Source of the DNA: Xenoacremonium recifei
Taxonomy: Eukaryota > Ascomycota > Sordariomycetes > Hypocreales > Nectriaceae
Length of the DNA: 64,000 nucleotides
Direction of reading: 5' to 3'
NCBI GenBank assembly: GCA_012184525.1
Contig: WOFQ01000033.1
Coordinates: 248,001 to 312,000 of the forward strand
The position numbers were made by a program, and so were the translations under genes. The notes under the pieces are model-generated. The model searched no databases. It was given only the letters and a program-made list of their open reading frames with translations, and was not told the origin of the DNA. Positions 21,502 to 32,214 of the stretch are shown here, in pieces; the stretch's first letter is position 1, and each line of letters opens with the position of its first letter.

Positions 21502-23006
21502 TCATTCAGGATCGCCATATTCCTCCTTTTCCCCGGCCGCAGCCTTCTCCATGTCCTTCAACTGCTGCTGCCCCTCCTCCGTCGTCGCATCAATAATCTG
21601 CTCCTCCAAACTGAGAACGTTCGCCTCTCCAAACAATCCCACCAACTCTTCAGCCTCATCGATCTTCATCTCCCCCAGCACCTTGTTCACCTCATCCAGT
21701 GAACCCGACTCCAGCGCCTTCTTCATCTCAGGCTTGAAACTATCGTACACCTTCCGCGCCTCTTGCACCTCCGGGTCGTCGCTGTCCGCCGGCGGGATCT
21801 GGATCTGGATCACGGTGCCGGGCTCGACGGCATGCAGCTGGATCTGCTCAACACCGCCCTCGGCCTCCTCCTTTGCCCGCTCCGCAATGATCTCGCGCGA
21901 CCGCGTCCGGATCCTCATGTAGGTGTCCTGCACGTCCTTGTAAAAGACCTCCTGCGCGTTATGCCCGGGGGTCGTGATACGCTTGAAGAACAGTGGGACA
22001 CCGTCCTTACCCAGCGCCCGGCAGTACTGGAGCAGGAGCGCTTGGTGAACGTATTGTCGAGACAGGTCGTCTTTCTTCTCGAGGGCAGCATCAAAGGCCA
22101 TGACCAGGAGTCCGTCCGTCTCGCGCTCATGGAGAACCTGCGGGTGCTGTGATAGGAACTGAAGACTCTGGCGATAGTCGTTGGCTTTGATCTGACCAAA
22201 CTGCTTGCCCTCCGGTGAGGCCTCCATCTCCTTGTCGTCATCGACCTGGATATCATCAGCTTTTGGCTGAGATGTTGACCCTGAACTAGACCCGAAGCTG
22301 GGGTTCAAGAGTTCCACCTGCGTCGTGTCCTTCTTCTCCGAAGGGTTCGACTTGCTAACAAACGAGCTGTCGAACCCCGTGTGAATGCCCTCGCTCGTAA
22401 TCTTCCTGCCCTCCTCCTTCTCCAACTCCGCCAGCCTCGCAATCAGATCCGCCTGGAGCTTGTGCACTTTATCCTCGTGCTCCTGGATCTCCGCCACCAT
22501 GGCATCGTACCGATTCGTAGGCTTCTTCTCCTCCATAGCCTTGTTGACCTGGTCCAGCAGCGCAGCCATCATCTTGGAGAAGGTCGGCATCTCGCTCTGC
22601 TCCCGGTGCACGCCCTCAGGCAGCGGCGGTGGCTGGTCGTCTTCGGGCTTGCCTACGCTCTCCATCAGCGCCTGGAAGGCCACCTCGCCTGGATCACGGC
22701 TCGTCGCCTCCGAGGCGTGCGCCCGCAACGAGGTGAGCAGCGCCGAAATGCGCTTCAGCAGGCCATCATTGATGATGCGGTCGTACTTGAGCGATGCGAT
22801 CTCCTGCCGCCGGTGCTCTCGCTCCTGGTGAATCTGGTTCTGTTTCGCGCGGATGAAGGATCGCTTGTCGACGTTGGGGTGGACTTCGATGTCGGAATCG
22901 TCACTGAGCTCCAGGGCGTCCTACAAGGTCAAGACGTCAGTCAGTCTGCTCCGAAGGCGAAGGGAAGCTGGGCATTTAATACCCATTTGCTGTAGTCGAC
23001 AGGCAT
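21502..23006 (-). CDS. cdc37: Hsp90 co-chaperone Cdc37
   Basis: Cdc37 loads client protein kinases onto Hsp90 in the cytosol. A 24-nt first exon (23006-22983) encodes MPVDYSKW. A 62-bp intron (22982-22921) follows, then exon 2 (22920-21502) begins DALELSDDSD; total 480 aa. The N-terminal VDYSKWDALELSDDSD motif is diagnostic. Ser14 is followed by acidic residues and matches the conserved CK2 site whose phosphorylation is needed for kinase binding. A long charged coiled coil follows (about residues 25-130). The Hsp90-binding domain includes SLQFLSQHPQVLHERETDGLL and QYVHQALLLQYCRALG with the GHNAQEVFYKDV helix. The acidic C-terminal domain ends EEYGDPE. The tiny first exon is easily missed by gene finders. 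Confidence 0.95.
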
Positions 23007-23519
23007 TTTGGCGGGGAAGCAAATAGCAACCTCAATAGACTCAAAGTTGAATCCGGTGTGAGCCAAGAGAGAGCGAGAGGATGAGTTGACGTCGCCGAAC
23101 AGCCGCCTTTCTCATGCTCCAAGTGGAAGATTCTGGAGGTTGCCTGCAATGGAATCTGGGCAGCTTCCATGGATCACACCTCAGACACGTTATAGCGGGG
23201 TACAAAAGTAAGGCAAAGCGCCTCACCCCACCATGATTCCAGTCCCCTCAGCCACACACACCCAGCCACAAACAGCATGTGATGAGATGATCCAATGTAC
23301 TCTGTACTCCGTAGATGTATTTGCTATTCGTATTTACCCTCATGCTTTTCCGCTCAAGCGGTTTTCCCCTATCCCAATCTCCAGATCCCTTAGGTCAATC
23401 AGTTGGACTCCTTCGCTAATGTATCTGTTGTACAGGTCCAAAACACCCTCTCTCAATCCAGCAATAATAATCATGATATTTGTGGTCCGCCTTCGCTTAC
23501 AATCCTCTGCCCCCCTTGC
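23007..23519. promoter_or_regulatory. CDC37 promoter / MOT1 3' region
   Basis: About 510 bp holds the CDC37 promoter and the MOT1 3' UTR. A heat-shock-element-like array lies at 23126-23138. No gene is visible. Confidence 0.5.
23126..23138. promoter_or_regulatory. cdc37: Candidate heat-shock element upstream of CDC37
   Basis: GAA at 23126, TTC at 23131 and GAG at 23136 alternate at 5-bp spacing, giving two perfect and one imperfect nGAAn unit, about 120 bp upstream of the start codon. HSF control of Hsp90 co-chaperones is known; its use here is inferred. Confidence 0.35.
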
Positions 23520-26500
23520 TCAGGACATCGTCTTCATAAAGTCCTCCAGGTCGAAACTCTCCTCATATTGCTTGTTATCCCACAGCTCGCCCAAGTCGTC
23601 GAGCCATGCCTTCTTCCCGGGCTGTCGTATCACATCGCCCGTTTCGACATCCACCAGGTCTTCCTCTCTGCCCTCCATGTTATTCTGTGGTTTATCTGAT
23701 ATGAGGCTGGGACCAGAGTCTCCAAGATTGAAGAGATCCAGGATTTGGTCTGTGTCCATTGTCTGGAGACCTGCATTTTGTTGATTCACCACCGTCGAGG
23801 CTACATCAATCTTGAACCGCTGGAGGCTTAGAATCTTCTCCTCCAGCGTTCCACGAGTAATGAGGCGGTAGACGTTGACAACCTTCTTCTGGCCGATTCG
23901 GTGGGCTCGGTCCATGGCCTGCAAATCCTTCTGCGGGTTCCAGTCGTGTTCGACAAAGATGACTGTGTCAGCTCCCGTGAGATTGAGTCCGAGACCACCG
24001 ACGCTTGTAGTCAGAAGCAGAACGTCATAAGACGGATCGCTGTTGAACTTGTTGACGATGTCCTGTCGCTTATTGGCCTCGACAGAGCCGTCCAGTCGGA
24101 GATGGGACACAGACGGTAACATCTCCTTCAAGACCTTGTGCTGCACCATGTCAAGCATTTCCTTCATTTGGCAGAAGATCAGGGCTCGATGAGGCTTGAT
24201 AGGTTGATAAAGCGGATCGTTAGTGTCGCCTCCCTCAACACCAATGCCGCAGTCAACCAGTAGATCTCTCAACGCCGACAGCTTGGGTGCGTGTTGAATG
24301 TCGTCGATCGAGGTGCCCTGCTTCTGAAGAATCTTCTGCGTCTCGTCATAGAGATTATTGCCCGGTTTCATAACTAGGGCGGGCGAGTTGCACAGCTTCC
24401 TCATGTATTGTAGTGCCTGGAAGATGTGCTGCTTCGCTTCCTTGTCCTCGCGGCCAGCCTCTGCTTGAATCTTCTTGCCTTGCTTTTTAGTGAAATCCTC
24501 AAATAATTTCTTCTGAAGATCGCTCAAGTCACAGTAGTAATTCTGCAGAATCTTGGGTGGCAGGTCGTTCAGCACCTCTTCCTTAAGACGACGCAACAAG
24601 AAAGGAAGAACTTGTTTATGCAGAGCCTCAATGGCTAGTGCTCCAGCTTCCTGTTCCTTGGAGGATGCTTTGCTGAACCGGCTCGCAGCGATTGGCTTGG
24701 CGAACCGGTCCAGGAAGACCTTCTCGGCACCCAGGAACCCAGGCATGAGGAAGTCAAACAGGGACCACAACTCCAACACGTTGTTCTGAATTGGAGTGCC
24801 CGTTAAAATGAGTCGGTGGTTGCTGGCCAGTTTCTTGACCGCCTGGCTGATCTTCGCCTTGGGGTTCTTGATCAGGTGGCCCTCGTCCAACACGACGTAG
24901 TTCCAGTTGTACTTCTCGAGCACGTCTGCGTCGTTTCGACACACATCGTAGGACGTGACCACAATGTCTGTGTCGTTCAGCTTGTCTTTCATAGCTTTGC
25001 GCTCCGCGGGAGGTCCCACGTATGCCGTGACGCTCAGGAACGGCGCATAGGTCTTTATCTCTTGCTGCCAATGACCAGAGAGCGTCGGTGGGCACACAAT
25101 CAGTGATGGCAGCCTCCTTACATCGGGTGCTTGTGTTTTGGCAAACTCTTCTGCACGTTGGTGGTGGTCGCTTGCCACGATGCAAATTGTTTGTAGCGTC
25201 TTGCCCAGACCCATATCGTCACAAAGAATGCCATGAAGGTGATACTTGTTGAGGAAGTTCAGCCAGTTCACGCCATCTTGCTGGTATGATCGAAGCTCAG
25301 CCTTGATAGCTACCGGAATTTGGAACGACTCAACCTTCTTCGGATCAAGCAACTGAGCGATGAAGGTCCTTTCACGGTCTCTTCCCTTGAGCATTTCTTG
25401 GGACAGGCCTGGTGGATCGGGAATGCCGGTTTCAAGTGGTACCAGCTTCACAAGGGTCGCAAACGAGGTTGTCGCAATGAGACGAATCTCGTTATCCGAG
25501 TCACTCATCCGGCCAAGGACCGGCACAATAAGGAAGATGACGTATGGGAGGATAGAGTCACCCATGACTGCAATAAGATGGTAGATAGCCTCAATAGCTC
25601 CCTGGCGGAAGTTGAGATCGAGAGGGTTGTTGATCGAGGGGAGGACCTTCTCAACGAGTGCCGTCATACCCTCCACGGTTATAACACTGCAGATAGTAGC
25701 CAAACATTTCGCTGCCATGTAGCGGAATACCGAGAGTTCCGAATGCAGAGCTTTGATGACCAGTGGCATCATTTCCATCACGAAGGGATGTAGGGCCTTG
25801 TCCAAGGTGGGCGTCATGGTTCTGATGACGGACATTGCATCCACAATCTCTTGTCCAAATGTTTGTTCGGGGTCCTTGGCCTCTGCTGGAAGGTCACCGG
25901 TGAAAGCCCGGACGAGAGGCTCTTCCATGAAGGTTCGCAGGCTTGGAACCGTCTCAAGCAGATCTGGTCCGTAAGTGCGAGAAAGGATCTCCAGGGCTTC
26001 TTTAGCTCCCCGGCGGGTAATTCGAGCTGCCTTGGCTTCTCGTGCCCACTTGGCTGCATCAGGATGGTCGACTCTATCTTCCTCCTTCTGCATGGACAGT
26101 ACACAGTCAGTCTTAGTGGCGTGCACTGGGAATTCCGGGGTCTCTGCGACTTCAACGCAGGAAAATTTGACGAGGTTGGAAACAACCTTATCCGCGGGCC
26201 CTCTTCGACCCTTTTCGGTGAAGAGCTGGACGAGTTTGGCGATTGTGTCTGCCGAGCGACCTTGCAATTGCTGGTTGTCCTCCGTTTTGATCGAATCCAT
26301 GATAGCTTTGATGAGAGGGCTGGGCTTCTTCGGCAAGATCTTCATGGCAACCATTGCGCAGGCCGCCGCTGCCTTGATCCTGACGTCGCGCGCCAATTTG
26401 ACAGTCTTGGCCTCTTCAATTGTCGCCTTGGTAATGTCTCTGGCCTCAGATAGCTGTTGGCTTGCAATCAGTCGCTGACCTGGTGGCATAGCCTTCTTCA

Positions 26501-29234
26501 GCTTCTCGTAATCTTCGTTGACACACTTCTCAGCAGTGGCGACAGAGAAGGCGTTGGGGCCGGCCTCAGCCTCTCCTTGGACAACGACGGGCAAGGTCGG
26601 GAGCTTGCTATGAGAGACCTTTCCATGGTCGCGGAAGAGGTGGATCAACTGTTGACATTGAGTCCTCACCCGTTGAGTGAAAATGACCAAGTCCCTGTAC
26701 GAGGGCGGACGCTCCGACTCCACGATACGTTGGAGATGCTCAACGTACCGCGAGGCATCCTCCGAGGTCTTGCACTTCTTTGAGAATTCATCGACAACGA
26801 CGCAGGCTGTCAGTTGGCTAGACGAATAGGCGGATGTAAATCCAGGGACCAGGAGAGTATCATAGTCGTCGAGGTTTACACCGGGGATCGCAGCCATGAC
26901 AATGCCCATTGCCTTGGCTGCTGACACACGGGACCGGATGAGCACGTCCATACCCACGAGATCCACGTCGCCTTGCATCATATGACCATCCACGTCGTGT
27001 GTGAGACTGGTCGTAGGCACATCATCCGATTTGGTTGACTTCCGGCGACGCTTGGGTGCACGATCCAATGCTTCTGGGGAAGACAGCTTTCGAGGTGTGT
27101 GTTGGATGACACCAGGCATCGAGTATGTACCGCCAGAAGGCTTCTGGAAAAGCGCGGCATTCATAGGGATGGGATTGCGAGAGACGCCAATAGGGTGCAA
27201 CGTCAATTGCATCATAGGGTCGATATGAGGCGCAAATTCGTCTGCCAGGACCTCTGGTGTCTTGGCCAAGCTTCCCACCAAAGCTTCCCATAGTTCCAAG
27301 GTCATATTGAGGGCATCTCTATCTCTCTCGACCAAGACGTTCTGGAAGATGAGCCGCAATATGCGACCATTGAGCCAACCTTGGGAGGTTTCGTCGCCAA
27401 GTTTAGCAAATGTCAAAAGCGCTTTGAGAACAGCCAGACGGACGGAAGTGATAGTATGGCGGAGGAATGGGTAGAGGCGAGGGACAAGTAGGGTGAAGGA
27501 ACGCTCTTCGTCTTGTGCGGCAGAGGTCTTCATGGTATCGAGGACTTCTGGGAAACTGCACAGAGTAGCCAGCAGATCCATAATTCTTCCAGTGCTGGCA
27601 CTCAGGTCGTCGCCGAGGTTCGACAAACTTTCCCATATGATGTTGACGAGACCGTCGAGCTTCTCCGGCCGCAGTGTCACAAACTCTTTGGCCATTGGGA
27701 TGAGAGTCGCGGCGCTTACGGCTCGGACATCATCATCCAGGTCACCTAGACCTTTCATGACGGTTCGGATAACGCCATCAATCATGTCGCCGTCTTTCAA
27801 AAGGAGATCCTTTCGGACAGCGACGACATATCTCAAACCAACCATGCCACCGTGGCAGACAGCCCAGATGGGCCTGTCCAGCTTGAGGTCGTCCTGCATA
27901 ACCATGCGGTAGAGTATCTTATAAGTGTTGTACACTGACTTGGGCGGCAGATGTTTGAGGACGGAGCCGAGGGTCTGGCCAACCGTCTCGCGTATGGGTG
28001 CGACGGAGGTATCTGAACTGTAGTCGGTGAATCTATCGAGCATGAGAACGGAGCAGAGCCGGCAGGCAACGTCATCAAGCCATTTTCGGTTGAGGGCCTC
28101 ATTCTCTTCCTTCGACTTGCGTCCCAGTCTCCCAGCACCAGCGCCATGGACTCGCAGGACTTCACGCAAGCCCATGGCAGCTCCATGGCGAGTCTCCCAA
28201 GAAGGGTCGAACAAGTCTACCTTGAGAAAATCACACAAGCGCTCGTACGGCCACTCAGCGCCCTCCATTGACTCTTCAGCTTCAAGTTCAGATTTGATGG
28301 GAATCACCGGGCCCTTGAACTCGCTGACGACCTTGGCTTCTTCGTCAAGATCGGTAGGGCGTTCCAGGTTGAAGTAATCATTCATCTTGCCGTTCTTCTT
28401 GGAGTCTGCATCGGCCATCGGGACATCCTCTCCAAAGCCCTCGGAGCCAGCTGTCGCACTACGCCTCATCGAGAGGTCACCGAAACCACCCTTGCCCTGC
28501 GACGCCTTCATGGCCTCGCGTTTCCTTTTTCGCTTCAAAACATTCAGCTGTCTTGAGCTGAGTTGGGATTCTTCGGTTTGCTGACTCTGCGAGCCATCTG
28601 TGCGCCCAAGACCATTGCCATTGGTTGTATCCATGGGCGTCATCGGAGCGATGAGGCTGTCAGGGGGAGCCATTTCTTCGTCCTCAAATTTGCGACCCAA
28701 GAGTCCCAGTCGGCCGATGAGCGTCTTTTTCTGATGCGCCAATCGAGCCTGAGGGTCAAGGGCGGCGAGGCCGTACTCAATACCGCCACCTCGTAGGAGC
28801 TCCCGGCCATACTTGAGAATGGAGTCGACGTCGAGAGACTCAAGTTTGAAGATATCCTCCTCGGGCAGGCTAACTTCGATGCCGTCCTCTTCTTTCTTCA
28901 CATGTCCATTCTGGGCTTCAGAATCCTCTTCCTTGGCTCCCTCGTCTTCCGTTTTGGCCTCTGATTCCTCCTTCTTGGCCTCTGAGGAAGCGTCATCTGC
29001 ATTTGGATCGTAGAGGGGGGCATTGTCCACGATTTTTCCAATTGCCTTGGCGGCTGTACTCCTCGTTTCCCATTCCTTGTGACGCAGGTAGGGAACTACC
29101 CGGGAAAGGAGATTGAACAACTCATCTGGATGTTGCTTCTGCCAATCAGCGAGCTGGTTGACGGCGGTGTCTCGAATGAGCTTGGTGCTCCCCGTTTCGA
29201 GGATTGTGACCAAGCGATCGAGTCTTGATGCCAT
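23520..29234 (-). CDS. mot1: TBP-associated SWI2/SNF2 ATPase Mot1 (BTAF1)
   Basis: Mot1 uses ATP hydrolysis to strip TBP from DNA and redistribute it between promoters in the nucleus. One uninterrupted frame of 1904 aa, the usual family length. The N-terminus SRLDRLVTILETGSTKLIRD begins the HEAT-repeat array that cradles TBP; an acidic, low-complexity insert lies around residues 80-120, and HEAT repeats continue to about residue 1250. The Snf2 ATPase occupies roughly 1300-1800: QQDGVNWLNFLNKYHLHGIL, the Walker A segment DDMGLGKTLQ, the DEGH box in VVLDEGHLIKNPKAK, TGTPIQNNVLELWSLFDFLMP, and in the second lobe FNSDPSYDVLLLTTSVGGLG and DRAHRIGQKKVVNVYRLI. The C-terminus has the short bridge region ending LEDFMKTMS. 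Absence of introns over 5.7 kb is notable. Divergent from SMC3 across 3 kb. Confidence 0.97.
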   Translation of the reverse strand: MASRLDRLVTILETGSTKLIRDTAVNQLADWQKQHPDELFNLLSRVVPYLRHKEWETRSTAAKAIGKIVDNAPLYDPNADDASSEAKKEESEAKTEDEGAKEEDSEAQNGHVKKEEDGIEVSLPEEDIFKLESLDVDSILKYGRELLRGGGIEYGLAALDPQARLAHQKKTLIGRLGLLGRKFEDEEMAPPDSLIAPMTPMDTTNGNGLGRTDGSQSQQTEESQLSSRQLNVLKRKRKREAMKASQGKGGFGDLSMRRSATAGSEGFGEDVPMADADSKKNGKMNDYFNLERPTDLDEEAKVVSEFKGPVIPIKSELEAEESMEGAEWPYERLCDFLKVDLFDPSWETRHGAAMGLREVLRVHGAGAGRLGRKSKEENEALNRKWLDDVACRLCSVLMLDRFTDYSSDTSVAPIRETVGQTLGSVLKHLPPKSVYNTYKILYRMVMQDDLKLDRPIWAVCHGGMVGLRYVVAVRKDLLLKDGDMIDGVIRTVMKGLGDLDDDVRAVSAATLIPMAKEFVTLRPEKLDGLVNIIWESLSNLGDDLSASTGRIMDLLATLCSFPEVLDTMKTSAAQDEERSFTLLVPRLYPFLRHTITSVRLAVLKALLTFAKLGDETSQGWLNGRILRLIFQNVLVERDRDALNMTLELWEALVGSLAKTPEVLADEFAPHIDPMMQLTLHPIGVSRNPIPMNAALFQKPSGGTYSMPGVIQHTPRKLSSPEALDRAPKRRRKSTKSDDVPTTSLTHDVDGHMMQGDVDLVGMDVLIRSRVSAAKAMGIVMAAIPGVNLDDYDTLLVPGFTSAYSSSQLTACVVVDEFSKKCKTSEDASRYVEHLQRIVESERPPSYRDLVIFTQRVRTQCQQLIHLFRDHGKVSHSKLPTLPVVVQGEAEAGPNAFSVATAEKCVNEDYEKLKKAMPPGQRLIASQQLSEARDITKATIEEAKTVKLARDVRIKAAAACAMVAMKILPKKPSPLIKAIMDSIKTEDNQQLQGRSADTIAKLVQLFTEKGRRGPADKVVSNLVKFSCVEVAETPEFPVHATKTDCVLSMQKEEDRVDHPDAAKWAREAKAARITRRGAKEALEILSRTYGPDLLETVPSLRTFMEEPLVRAFTGDLPAEAKDPEQTFGQEIVDAMSVIRTMTPTLDKALHPFVMEMMPLVIKALHSELSVFRYMAAKCLATICSVITVEGMTALVEKVLPSINNPLDLNFRQGAIEAIYHLIAVMGDSILPYVIFLIVPVLGRMSDSDNEIRLIATTSFATLVKLVPLETGIPDPPGLSQEMLKGRDRERTFIAQLLDPKKVESFQIPVAIKAELRSYQQDGVNWLNFLNKYHLHGILCDDMGLGKTLQTICIVASDHHQRAEEFAKTQAPDVRRLPSLIVCPPTLSGHWQQEIKTYAPFLSVTAYVGPPAERKAMKDKLNDTDIVVTSYDVCRNDADVLEKYNWNYVVLDEGHLIKNPKAKISQAVKKLASNHRLILTGTPIQNNVLELWSLFDFLMPGFLGAEKVFLDRFAKPIAASRFSKASSKEQEAGALAIEALHKQVLPFLLRRLKEEVLNDLPPKILQNYYCDLSDLQKKLFEDFTKKQGKKIQAEAGREDKEAKQHIFQALQYMRKLCNSPALVMKPGNNLYDETQKILQKQGTSIDDIQHAPKLSALRDLLVDCGIGVEGGDTNDPLYQPIKPHRALIFCQMKEMLDMVQHKVLKEMLPSVSHLRLDGSVEANKRQDIVNKFNSDPSYDVLLLTTSVGGLGLNLTGADTVIFVEHDWNPQKDLQAMDRAHRIGQKKVVNVYRLITRGTLEEKILSLQRFKIDVASTVVNQQNAGLQTMDTDQILDLFNLGDSGPSLISDKPQNNMEGREEDLVDVETGDVIRQPGKKAWLDDLGELWDNKQYEESFDLEDFMKTMS

Positions 29235-31906
29235 TTTGTCTTAATATGGGATGTGGTTCCGATTATTCATTGCATTCCGAATTCTGTAGGTCGTTAGGGA
29301 GAGTTCAGCAACATCTGTGGTGCACAAGAGGCGACAGTGTGAATACCGGCCAGCCCTGATACACTTGCACCTGGCACTCGATATTCGGATATTCCAGGAC
29401 ATCGGGAAGAGGTCACACGACAGGCCGCGGGGCCGGAGCCGGGCCTGTAACTGCATGCACCCGATCCTGAGGTACAGAGCATTATAAGACTGTAACGTAG
29501 GCACTGTAGGTATGTAAGGCAGAAAGCCCACACATGCAAACAGGGAACAACTACGCCGATTGGTAGGGAAATGGGGGCATCGCGGCCAGGAACAGTCGGA
29601 TCCGACGGGAAAGTCATCGATTGGTGCAGGGGGGCTAGTGGGATGGAACCGATGCGATTATTGATGACGTGCGATAAGGGAGCAAGTGTGTGAGTGAATG
29701 CGTGATGAGTGAGTAAGAGTAAGGATGAGAGGTGAAGGGATGGGGCTTGAGGTGCCATATGGACTGGATGAAAGCGATGATGAAGAACCTTGAAACTTAC
29801 ATGTTTGGTATTATGCGATTGACTGAGAAGCCGCAAATGCCGACCGGGAAATAGGCCGGCGATGTTGGCGAGTCAAGTCTCAACACACGAAGTCGTTGTT
29901 GTGCTCTGCTAGGCTGGAGGCGAAGGAAGGACCAATTGCAGATGCAAGCGCAACCGGCTAGAGCAGGAACAAGGCCCTGTGTAAATGGATTGGGGCGGCG
30001 ATTAAACAAGGTACGGTATGTAAATAATAATAAAACAATGCCGCGGAGGAAGGGCGGAAAGAAGCGAAAACAAAGCCGACCGAGCGAAAACGACAACGGG
30101 GGAAGGGACGGAAGGCTCAGCGAAAATGCTGGTGATAGAGGATGACCATCAATCAACAAGATCTCGAAGACTCCGTACGCCGTTGCTATGCTGGTGGTGG
30201 TGGTGATGAAAATCAATCGGGCGAGTGGGAGTGGGAGGCGCTGATTGGCGGACAGCTGCTGCGTGCGGTCGGGCTGGTGCTGGTGCCGGTGCTGGCTCGC
30301 TCCCAGCAGTCCAGTGGTCGTCGAACGGGGAAAATTGGGTGGAGGGCAGGCCTGGGCCTCTATATGTGTATGCCTGTATTTTTATACACGAGACGCGGCT
30401 TTGGCACACGGCCAACCGTTTCGCTCGCCTGCACTCGCTTAATTTCCCTCTTGCCTTGCTAGCGCGGACGCTGCCCCCTGCTGCTGACTTTCCCTGGGCC
30501 CACCCGCGCCGCATGCCAGCCACTCAGCGTGCGCCGCCGCCTGTGCGGCCCACTTCGGGAGCCCGGCTCCAGCCCATCAGTGGCCCGCCAGCGCCCCATC
30601 GGCACAGAAGGCAAGAGCGTAGTGGCCCATCACCCGCCCAGATGAGGCCAGCACCAGCCTCATTGCGATCCCTGCATAGTGCGTGCGTGCGGCTTGACTC
30701 CAGGCGCGGACACTGCCAGCTTTTTTTTTCTTCTGTTGTGCATTCCCTCCCACCCGTTCTCGACCCTACCCTGGACGGCGATTTCTCTTCATCGAATTCC
30801 TGCTCGACGGCAAACCGTGTCCAGAAGTTCGGCTGGCTTCTATCTCGTCGAGTGTAGATTTTGTGGTGCTCTGCCTGAAACCTCTGGGCATCATGGACAA
30901 TCACATGCTCAGGCGTCGTTGCTTTTTCTGATACTGCCTAGCATCTCTTTGTTTGCTACCTACGCCACGCCTCAGCCTGAGCCAACTTCCAAGGCAAACA
31001 GATCCGAGGACAGCTGGCCCCCAAGGGCGAGGCGACAGCCAACATGAGTGGCTCGACTGTTTGCAGCCAGTCTGGCCACGAGGGAGCCCACCGAGGACGA
31101 AAGAGCAAGCTCTCCCGTGAGCTCCGATACTTGCTGTAGCGCACCGGGAAACGAGATGATGACCATCAACATAATGATTCCATGACAAGATAACGCTCGA
31201 GTAGTTAGCGAACAGTGCGCAACTCCATCGCAACCCTGCCTTTACCAAGTTGGGAGGGTGGCTTTCCCCAGTGTCCTCGAACTCCCGAGTCCGTATCAGA
31301 CAGTGGCCGGACCCAGCGGACCATGTCAACATGCTCAAGCATCCATGGATATATCACACCCACACTGCGCCACGCGTAGCTCGGTACCCGTTTTACATTC
31401 AGATGACCGTTTGCAGGAGTATTAGCATGACAAACGTGCGGAAACAACCTTGATATCGACGGCGAGAGTTTGTTTTTAGTCTCGATGGCGCAGGGGAGTA
31501 GGACATGTAGTAAAGTATCGAGAACTTGGACAGCCCTTAGTAAAAACAGCAGAGCCTCTCATTCTCGGGTACATGGTCCTCGATGCGCAATGCCTCTGCG
31601 CCATGAATCACCGAAGCTGGCGCAAACTCTGCAAAGCAGCAAACACAAGCCGACATCGCGAACGTCATTGTCGCATTAGGCTGGCTTCGGCACTTTGATG
31701 AAAGAGACCGGACGTGCTGATCGCCCGCAAGGGCTGAAATGATAGCGGCTCCTACCGCGGTGCGTAATCGGGTTGGCTAGGTGGCCTGTGGACAGCTGAA
31801 TGGAAGAAGCTACGGGCAGGCCGTCTGGGCTGTTTGCTCCAGCGGGCCAGGCACTGGACCCGCTGGTTCCAGACCTTCCGTCCAGCAAGCTGTGCCTGCC
31901 CGCGCC

Positions 31907-31926
31907 TGCCCTGCCCTGCCCTGCCC
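31907..31926. repeat. CCCTG pentanucleotide repeat
   Basis: Tandem CCCTG units in the SMC3 upstream region, about 290 bp before the start codon. A simple repeat. Confidence 0.7.
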
Positions 31927-32052
31927 AAGCTTTGCCGGCCCCTGATCAGTCATCCTCCGTTGCTGCCTCGCGCCCGCATTCTTGCCTCAGGCATAAACAC
32001 TTCTGCGGGACGCGACAGTCCACTTTCGAGCGCGATAGCAGTGGGAGGGTCG

Positions 32053-32058
32053 ACGCGT
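32053..32058. promoter_or_regulatory. smc3: MCB box (ACGCGT) upstream of SMC3
   Basis: A perfect ACGCGT lies about 160 bp upstream of the SMC3 start codon. In yeasts this is the MBF site that drives G1/S expression of replication and cohesin genes. Its role here is inferred from motif and gene identity only. Confidence 0.4.
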
Positions 32059-32214
32059 CGCATCGCATCGCATCGCAGGCTTCGCATTAATCGCATCCGC
32101 GCAGGTGAAAAGCCACCGACCGAGTCGAGGCTGTGCCGTGTCTCTCCGACGACAAGCTCCCAGACTCCCTCGCACGTTGCGCTCCAGCGCCGGCGCAGCC
32201 TTTCAACCGCCATC

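Larger units (their letters stand above)
29235..32214. promoter_or_regulatory. Divergent intergenic region MOT1 / SMC3
   Basis: About 3 kb between two divergent housekeeping genes. Frames inside are short, overlapping and low in complexity (for example a His run near 30200). CCCTG repeats lie at 31907-31926 and CATCG repeats at 32059-32077. An MCB-type ACGCGT sits at 32053-32058. I find no protein or RNA gene I can support. Confidence 0.45.
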
